Of a stretch of DNA of 11,007 bases, positions 6,890 through 11,007 are shown in pieces; the first letter of the stretch is position 1; every line of letters starts with the position of its first letter. The DNA is from an uncultured Atopobium sp. (GTDB taxonomy: Bacteria > Actinomycetota > Coriobacteriia > Coriobacteriales > Atopobiaceae): contig CALIAD010000077.1 of assembly GCA_938041635.1 (NCBI GenBank), positions 1 to 11,007 of the forward strand, given 5' to 3'. The notes under the pieces are model-generated. The model searched no databases. It saw only the letters and a list, made by a program, of their open reading frames with translations, and was not told the DNA's origin. The position numbers and the translations under genes were made by a program.

Positions 6890-9200
6890 GTTCCGTCCGG
6901 TTGATGATGTCATCCTGGATTGCCTTAGACAGCTCAACAAACATAGCACTGTATCCCGCAACACGAACTACCAGGTTCTGATACTTCTCAGGATGCTGCT
7001 GTGCATCAAGAAGCGTTGCGCGATCCACAACATTGAACTGGATATGCTGCAGGCCAAGGCGAGAAAAACTACGAAGATATGCAGAAAGCTTCTTTAGGCC
7101 TAGCTCTCCCTGAAGTACGGAAGGAGAGAACTTAACGTTGAGCAGGCTGCCGTTGGTGTCCAGCTCGTTTTTAAGCTTGCTAACCGACTGAAGGCTCGCA
7201 GTAGGACCGTTTTTATCGCGACCAACCATTGGAGAAAGGCCTCCGTCAGCAAGCTGCTCACCTGCAATGCGTCCGTCTGGAGTTGCACCGCATGCTGCGC
7301 CTAATGGAACATGAGCAGAAACGGTGTAGCTGCCAGGTTGGAAGAATCCACCGCGAACGTTCTGGTACTTCTCGACTTCTCTTCCGTAGAACTCCAAGAA
7401 CTCAGAGCCGAGAAGGTCAACCTCGTCATTATCGTTTCCGTACTTTGGATAATTATTGATGAAGGACTGACGGATCTTCTCGTCACCCTCCGCTGACCAG
7501 TTGCGTTTCAGAAGCTCAATAAGCTGCTGATAGGTCATAACAGGCTCAATGGAGTTACCGTTTTCGTCCTCTCCAAAGACGACGCGCTTGATAACAAGTA
7601 GGGAGTCTGCAAGATTTGCCGTGCCAACGCCCTGAACGCCAGATGGATTATAGCGAGCGCCACCGTCGGTGATGTCGTGGCCAGTCTTAAGGCTGTCGTG
7701 AACCAGGACAGAAAGAAGCGGGGTTGGTGAAGTCTCTTTGTGTGCCTGATCACAAACGTTGCAGCCGTCAACCATTAGGCCAACGTACTCTGCAATAGTC
7801 TCTTTTACAGCACGCTTGAGGTCGTCAAAAGATGCAAAGCCCTCTGGGTTGCGCTCAAGAGTAATCTCAAGGCAGCGAACCATATTGAACATAGAAATAT
7901 CGTGCAGACCATACATTCTTCCTGGGATAGAGAGCTCAACACAGCCCACAACCGCGTAGTCACGAGCGTCTTCCTCGGAAACGCCGCGAGACATAAAAGA
8001 TGCAATATTAACTTCGTCGTTAAAGACCTGAGGAATTCCGTCGCCCAGACGAATGATTTCTCCGGATTTCTCCAGTAAAGACTCCGGAGTGTCCTTGTGC
8101 ATTCTCAGTGAAAGGTTAGGCTGTGGCAGTCGGGTGTCTTTCTGCACGTCAAGCAATAGATAAGACAGCTCGTTGGTACAGTCGTTTCCCTCACTGTCAA
8201 CACCGCCAACTACAAGGTTAAAGCCACTTGGGAATCCCGCGAAGAACTGTGCGGAATCGGTGGAGCGCAGGAAGACGATAGTATTTGTCTTGAGATAGAA
8301 GCACTGAATAAGCTCACGTAAGAACTCTGGGTTTTCGCCTGCAGCAAGGCTTGCCTCATAGAATGGCACAAGATACTGATCCATGCGTCCCAGTGAAATG
8401 GAGCTTGCGTTGCTTTCATGCTGAAGCACGAGCTCGGTAATCCAAGTGAGCTGCAGAGCGTCGTAGAAATCGCGAGCTGGCTCAGTAGCAATGTGATACA
8501 GAATCTCTGCAAGACGTTCAAGCTCCTGGGCACGAGTCTCAGAAGGAGCGCTTTCTTTTGCCTGTAGAACCTCTGCCTCATAGCGTCGTACATAGGCAAT
8601 AGTTGCCTTGAGCACGATAACAGCCGCTGCATAGAAGTCATTCTCGCTATCCTGCGCAAGCTTTTGCTCAGCCTCTGCAAGAAGTGCACCAAAGCCGTTC
8701 TGTAACACCAGAGGGAAATCGCAGATGATGTGGCCTTGGCCCTTGTCAGTTTGAGCAACTGAGAAAATGCGAGTCTTCTGTGCTTCAGCAAGGTTCTCTG
8801 CAAGATGAGCCTTGTACCAGTCATTCAGCGATTTATTTGTCCAGAAAGGATAAAGCACCTCTCTGTAATAGGCCTTATCTTCCTCGGAGATTTCAAAGCG
8901 GTCCTGTTGTCTGGATGGGAATTTATCCAACTCATCCAGGATCCAATAAGGAGACATCTCTGGAGAAACTACACCCGCTCGAGGCGTGTCTGTTCTATTG
9001 CCAACAAGAAGGTCGTACTCATCAAGCACAATCTTGTGGTTCTCTAGCAGATACTGAAATGCCTTTGCGCGTCTAATAACAGGAGACTCGCCCTGTGTTT
9101 TTTTGTAACTCTCCATATAAAGACGGGCGCGTTCCATAGTCACCTGGCGTGGCTGAGCAAACAAGGAATCCTTAATAGCTTGCGTGCGCTGAGATAACAT
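6879..9200 (-). CDS. pflD: Glycyl-radical enzyme PflD (probable 1,5-anhydrohexitol-6-phosphate lyase)
   Basis: This 773-residue glycyl-radical enzyme carries the radical site at Gly749 in VVRVAGYSA (744-752). The active-site loop reads VVGCVELSIPGRMYGLHD (417-434), with thiyl Cys420 and Glu422. This is the GCxE arrangement of dehydratase-type enzymes, not the Cys-Cys pair of pyruvate formate-lyase. QHESNASSISLGRMDQY (260-276) and GSYTVSAHVPLG (623-634) match E. coli PflD closely from memory. PflD is reported to open 1,5-anhydromannitol-6-phosphate to 1-deoxyfructose-6-phosphate, which fits the adjacent Fsa and FrwCB genes. I start at ATG 9198-9200 (GGGGGAG just upstream). An in-frame ATG at 9230 has no ribosome site and lies at about the predicted transcription start. 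The enzyme is cytosolic, needs PflC and anaerobic conditions. Specificity for the manno rather than the gluco epimer is inferred. Confidence 0.94.
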   Translation of the reverse strand: MLSQRTQAIKDSLFAQPRQVTMERARLYMESYKKTQGESPVIRRAKAFQYLLENHKIVLDEYDLLVGNRTDTPRAGVVSPEMSPYWILDELDKFPSRQQDRFEISEEDKAYYREVLYPFWTNKSLNDWYKAHLAENLAEAQKTRIFSVAQTDKGQGHIICDFPLVLQNGFGALLAEAEQKLAQDSENDFYAAAVIVLKATIAYVRRYEAEVLQAKESAPSETRAQELERLAEILYHIATEPARDFYDALQLTWITELVLQHESNASSISLGRMDQYLVPFYEASLAAGENPEFLRELIQCFYLKTNTIVFLRSTDSAQFFAGFPSGFNLVVGGVDSEGNDCTNELSYLLLDVQKDTRLPQPNLSLRMHKDTPESLLEKSGEIIRLGDGIPQVFNDEVNIASFMSRGVSEEDARDYAVVGCVELSIPGRMYGLHDISMFNMVRCLEITLERNPEGFASFDDLKRAVKETIAEYVGLMVDGCNVCDQAHKETSPTPLLSVLVHDSLKTGHDITDGGARYNPSGVQGVGTANLADSLLVIKRVVFGEDENGNSIEPVMTYQQLIELLKRNWSAEGDEKIRQSFINNYPKYGNDNDEVDLLGSEFLEFYGREVEKYQNVRGGFFQPGSYTVSAHVPLGAACGATPDGRIAGEQLADGGLSPMVGRDKNGPTASLQSVSKLKNELDTNGSLLNVKFSPSVLQGELGLKKLSAYLRSFSRLGLQHIQFNVVDRATLLDAQQHPEKYQNLVVRVAGYSAMFVELSKAIQDDIINRTEHVL

Positions 9201-9232
9201 TAACTCCCCCTTAAAGTTCGAAATTACCATTG

Positions 9233-9261
9233 ATTGTATTTTGTTTCTTCCTTATTTTCAA
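9233..9261 (-). promoter_or_regulatory. Promoter of the pflD-pflC-fsa operon
   Basis: Minus-strand TTGAAA (9256-9261) and TACAAT (9233-9238) are separated by exactly 17 bp, a near-consensus sigma-70 layout. Transcription would begin near 9226, giving a leader of about 26 nt before ATG 9200. This argues against the upstream ATG at 9230. Confidence 0.7.
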
Positions 9262-9276
9262 TTGTTTCGTATTGAA
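9257..9276. promoter_or_regulatory. Inverted repeat overlapping the pflD -35 box
   Basis: TTCAAT (9257-9262) and ATTGAA (9271-9276) form a 20-bp inverted repeat with 8-bp spacer TGTTTCGT, covering most of the pflD -35. The position fits an operator, probably repressing. The protein that binds is unknown. Confidence 0.4.
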
Positions 9277-9287
9277 TTTTTAGATTT

Positions 9288-9296
9288 CCGAACAAA
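9288..9296 (-). promoter_or_regulatory. Possible regulator site: TTTGTTCGG upstream of the pflD promoter
   Basis: Minus-strand copy of the 9-mer also found before the regulator gene (5142-5150). It lies about 27 bp upstream of the pflD -35, roughly -62 to -70 from the predicted start, a normal place for an activator. It is weak as evidence by itself. Confidence 0.25.
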
Positions 9297-9333
9297 ACAA
9301 TAATAATGAATACCGTCTATCGTTATTTATAGG

Positions 9334-9353
9334 CCGTTCACGGTAAAGTTTAC
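9334..9353. promoter_or_regulatory. Paired small palindromes CCGTTCACGG and GTAAAGTTTAC
   Basis: CCGT-TC-ACGG (9334-9343) and GTAAA-G-TTTAC (9343-9353) are perfect and adjacent. They sit midway between the two divergent promoters and end 18 bp before the frwC -35. This is a plausible activator-binding position for frwC, but short palindromes are common in such DNA. Confidence 0.35.
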
Positions 9354-9371
9354 TGACATATTGAATATATA

Positions 9372-9385
9372 TTGACGCGTTTCAA
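9372..9385. promoter_or_regulatory. Operator-like palindrome on the frwC -35 (TTGA-N6-TCAA)
   Basis: TTGACGCGTTTCAA is a 14-bp imperfect palindrome that begins exactly at the frwC -35. It resembles an FNR box (TTGAT-N4-ATCAA, 8 of 10 defined bases). Its 12-bp core TGACGCGTTTCA also resembles LacI/Cra-type operators with a central CG. A protein bound here would block the -35. Which family, if any, cannot be decided from the sequence. Confidence 0.45.
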
Positions 9386-9400
9386 CTCTATTTCTATATT
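9372..9400 (+). promoter_or_regulatory. Promoter of the frwC-frwB operon
   Basis: TTGACG (9372-9377) and TATATT (9395-9400) with a 17-bp spacer form a good sigma-70 promoter. Transcription should start near 9407, giving an untranslated leader of about 80 nt that contains a small inverted repeat GCGT-TATAT-ACGC (9439-9451). Confidence 0.75.
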
Positions 9401-9413
9401 ATTTCGGTGAAAT
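9401..9413. promoter_or_regulatory. Inverted repeat ATTTC-GGT-GAAAT at the frwC transcription start
   Basis: Perfect 5-bp arms (9401-9405 and 9409-9413) flank the predicted start point, directly after the -10 box. It could be an operator or the 5' edge of the leader. The arms are short, so chance is possible. Confidence 0.3.
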
Positions 9414-9487
9414 CAATACACAATAATACGGAGTCAAGGCGTTATATACGCTAAAGCAATAAAGAATCATTAGTAAAGGAGAGCCTA

Positions 9488-10588
9488 ATGGAAGCTAAAG
9501 ACTCAACAAGTCAGGCTAAAAAGATTCAGCAATACCTGATGAGCGGTGTTTCGTACATGATTCCTGTTGTAGTTACAGGCGGCGTTCTCTACGCTGTAGC
9601 TGCAATGCTTTCAATGAACACCATTGCAACAGAGAGCGCAGTCAAAGCATCAAACATTGTTGTTGATGTGCTTAGCCAGATTGGTGGCGTCGGACTTGGC
9701 CTTATGGTTCCAGTTCTTTCTGCATTTATCGCATTTGCAATTGCTGATCGTCCTGGCATTGCTCCTGGCCTTATCTGTGGTCAGCTAGCAGTTAACGTTG
9801 GCTCTGGCTTCATTGGCGGCATTATTGCCGGCCTTCTCTGCGGCTACCTTGCTGCGGCGCTTAAGAAGGTCAAGCTGCCAAAGGCAATGCAGTCCCTTCT
9901 TTCAATCATGATTGTTCCAATCTGCACTTCTCTAATTGTCGGAACAATTATTATTTGCGTCATTGGTGCTCCTTGCGCATGGCTTCTGACCACTCTTACC
10001 GTTTGGCTTTCTAGCATGAACGGTACAAGCGCTGTTGTTGTTGGTGCAATTTGTGGCGCTATGATTGCATTTGACTTGGGCGGCCCAATCAACAAGGTTG
10101 CATACTCCACTGGTGTTGCTGTTGTTGGTACTGAGGTTCTTGCTGGCCACAATGCGCAGTTCTTTGGCCCTATTGCAATCGCTATCTGCCTTCCTCCAAT
10201 CGCAGCTGGTATTGCTTCTTATGTCTTCAAGAAGAAGTTCACCGAGGCTGAGCGCGACGCTGGCATTGGTTCCATTGTTATGGGTATGTGCGGCATTACC
10301 GAGGGTGCAATTTCTTACACCACCGCCGATCCAGCACACATGATGCCAATCAACATTATTTCAAGTGCTATTACTGGCGCTATTGCTGGTGCTCTTGGTG
10401 TCTACTGCAATGCCGCCTGGGGCGGTCTGGTAGTTCTTCCTGTCACTTCTGCTGGTACTTATCTGGTTTCCCTTGCAATCGGTATCGCAATTTATCTTGG
10501 ACTGGTTGCAGTGTTCAAGAAGGACATCACCGAAGAGTCTGCTAAACCTGCAGCAGCAGACGACGTTGATATTACTATCGAATTCTAA
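9488..10588 (+). CDS. frwC: PTS IIC permease, fructose family, FrwC-like
   Basis: This 366-residue fructose-family IIC permease has eight or more hydrophobic segments. Family landmarks are IADRPGIAPG (85-94), FDLGGPINKVAY (195-206, usually MDMGGPxNKxA) and GITEGAIS (269-276), the conserved substrate-region motif. There is no fused IIA or IIB domain, as in E. coli FrwC. The tail from about residue 345 is charged and probably cytosolic. The start has AAGGAG 6 nt upstream. The IIB gene follows after 9 nt, and the pair is transcribed divergently from pflD. Context points to import of a 1,5-anhydrohexitol as its 6-phosphate. Fructose itself is less likely because the linked enzymes do not act on fructose-1-phosphate. 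Confidence 0.93.
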   Translation: MEAKDSTSQAKKIQQYLMSGVSYMIPVVVTGGVLYAVAAMLSMNTIATESAVKASNIVVDVLSQIGGVGLGLMVPVLSAFIAFAIADRPGIAPGLICGQLAVNVGSGFIGGIIAGLLCGYLAAALKKVKLPKAMQSLLSIMIVPICTSLIVGTIIICVIGAPCAWLLTTLTVWLSSMNGTSAVVVGAICGAMIAFDLGGPINKVAYSTGVAVVGTEVLAGHNAQFFGPIAIAICLPPIAAGIASYVFKKKFTEAERDAGIGSIVMGMCGITEGAISYTTADPAHMMPINIISSAITGAIAGALGVYCNAAWGGLVVLPVTSAGTYLVSLAIGIAIYLGLVAVFKKDITEESAKPAAADDVDITIEF

Positions 10589-10597
10589 GGAGCATTC

Positions 10598-10906
10598 ATG
10601 AAGATCTTAGCTGTAACTGCTTGTCCATCTGGTGTTGCTCACACATATATGGCTGCTGAGGCACTGAAGAACGCTTGTGCAGCAGAGCAGATTGAGTGCA
10701 AAGTAGAGACTCAGGGCTCCATTGGTGTCGAGAATGCTATTACCGCTGAGGATCTTACAGGCGCAACAGCAGTTGTTCTTACCAATGATATGCCTATTAA
10801 GGATGTCGAGAGGTTTGCTGATCTTCCAAAGATCAAGCTTCCTGCAGCAACTGTTATCAAGTCTGCTCCTGCAATTGTCGCAAAGGTTAAGTCAGAGCTT
10901 GGCTAA
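10598..10906 (+). CDS. frwB: PTS IIB component, fructose family, FrwB-like
   Basis: This 102-residue cytosolic phosphocarrier has the fructose-family IIB signature at its start: ILAVTACPSGVAHTYMAAEAL, with phospho-cysteine Cys9. VETQGSIGVEN follows as in E. coli FrwB (about 106 residues). It accepts phosphate from a IIA and hands it to the sugar in FrwC. The ribosome site AAGGAG overlaps the end of frwC, so the two are coupled. No IIA gene follows: a terminator comes about 55 nt later. The phosphodonor must be encoded elsewhere or be the IIA domain fused to the regulator at 3064-5100. Confidence 0.94.
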   Translation: MKILAVTACPSGVAHTYMAAEALKNACAAEQIECKVETQGSIGVENAITAEDLTGATAVVLTNDMPIKDVERFADLPKIKLPAATVIKSAPAIVAKVKSELG

Positions 10907-10960
10907 TCTGCACAGAAAATAATTCAACAAGCAATATAAGAACCCCCGCTTGATTGAACT

Positions 10961-10999
10961 GCCTCCCATTTCTTGGACATAAGAAATAGGAGGCTTTTT
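10961..10999 (+). terminator. Rho-independent terminator of frwCB
   Basis: Arms 10961-10974 and 10981-10994 pair over 14 positions with a single C/A mismatch around a 6-nt loop, followed by five T (10995-10999). This is a textbook intrinsic terminator about 55 nt after the frwB stop. The 54 bp before it show no gene. Confidence 0.88.
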
Positions 11000-11007
11000 A
11001 TGCGTAT

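Noticed and set aside
6890..6964. N-terminal extension of the activase to an ATG at 6964
   Set aside because: The extra 25 residues lie inside pflD and do not resemble activases. The family opening NIQRYSLHDG starts shortly after ATG 6889.
8210..8824. Long open frame inside pflD (204 codons) and many others opposite or within the large genes
   Set aside because: They lie within well-supported genes in other frames, show no family features and have serine/leucine/arginine-rich shadow composition.
6879..9200. Pyruvate formate-lyase function suggested by the family name
   Set aside because: True PFL needs adjacent cysteines in the active-site loop. Here the loop is GCVE, the dehydratase/C-O lyase type, and the whole signature is PflD-like.
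9201..9230. Upstream in-frame ATG of pflD at 9228-9230, adding ten residues
   Set aside because: It has no ribosome site and lies at about the predicted transcription start, whereas ATG 9200 has GGGGGAG just upstream and fits the promoter at 9233-9261.
1..11007. CRISPR array, tRNA, rRNA, insertion sequence or prophage genes
   Set aside because: No regularly spaced direct repeats, no cloverleaf or rRNA-like sequence and no transposase or integrase motifs were seen by eye.

Overview
This window looks like an accessory carbohydrate-use region from an anaerobic, fermentative bacterium. The main evidence is an oxygen-sensitive glycyl-radical enzyme with its radical-SAM activase, and parts of two phosphotransferase (PTS) transporters. 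Clear Shine-Dalgarno sites, moderate GC across most genes and compact operons fit a Gram-positive gut or oral anaerobe. An Atopobium/Lancefieldella-like Coriobacteriia or a Firmicute is plausible, but the sequence alone does not settle the taxon.

Right half (about 5.3-11.0 kb): two divergent operons share one 287-bp control region (9201-9487). The leftward operon is pflD (glycyl-radical enzyme), pflC (activase) and an FsaB/TalC-type fructose-6-phosphate aldolase. It ends at a hairpin with a perfect 16-bp stem (5246-5281). The rightward operon is frwC-frwB, a fructose-family IIC and IIB, ending in a rho-independent terminator (10961-10999). The same families cluster in E. coli as talC/fsaB, frwCB and pflDC. 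E. coli PflD has been reported to open the ring of 1,5-anhydromannitol-6-phosphate, giving 1-deoxyfructose-6-phosphate, which Fsa splits into glyceraldehyde-3-phosphate and hydroxyacetone. The block therefore reads as an 'anhydroglycolysis' module: FrwCB imports and phosphorylates, PflD opens the ring, Fsa splits the product. No GldA-like reductase and no separate IIA, HPr or EI gene lies in the window.

Left half (1-5.1 kb): a second leftward operon carries a 678-residue MtlR/LicR-type PTS regulator with fused IIB-like and IIA domains, an ascorbate/galactitol-type IIB and IIC, a stand-alone TrpA-like protein with no TrpB, and the 5' part of a polytopic membrane protein of unknown role that runs off the left edge. 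The first four genes are separated by only 4-9 bp. The TrpA homologue keeps the catalytic Glu and Asp of tryptophan synthase alpha but sits in a sugar operon, so it is probably a phosphosugar lyase rather than a tryptophan enzyme. The leftmost ~740 bp is much more AT-rich than the rest.

The most interesting points are the probable anhydrosugar pathway outside E. coli, the orphan TrpA in a PTS operon, a regulator whose fused IIA is the only IIA in the window and whose PRD domains seem to have lost most phospho-histidines, and a control region dense in palindromes, one of which coincides with the frwC -35 box.
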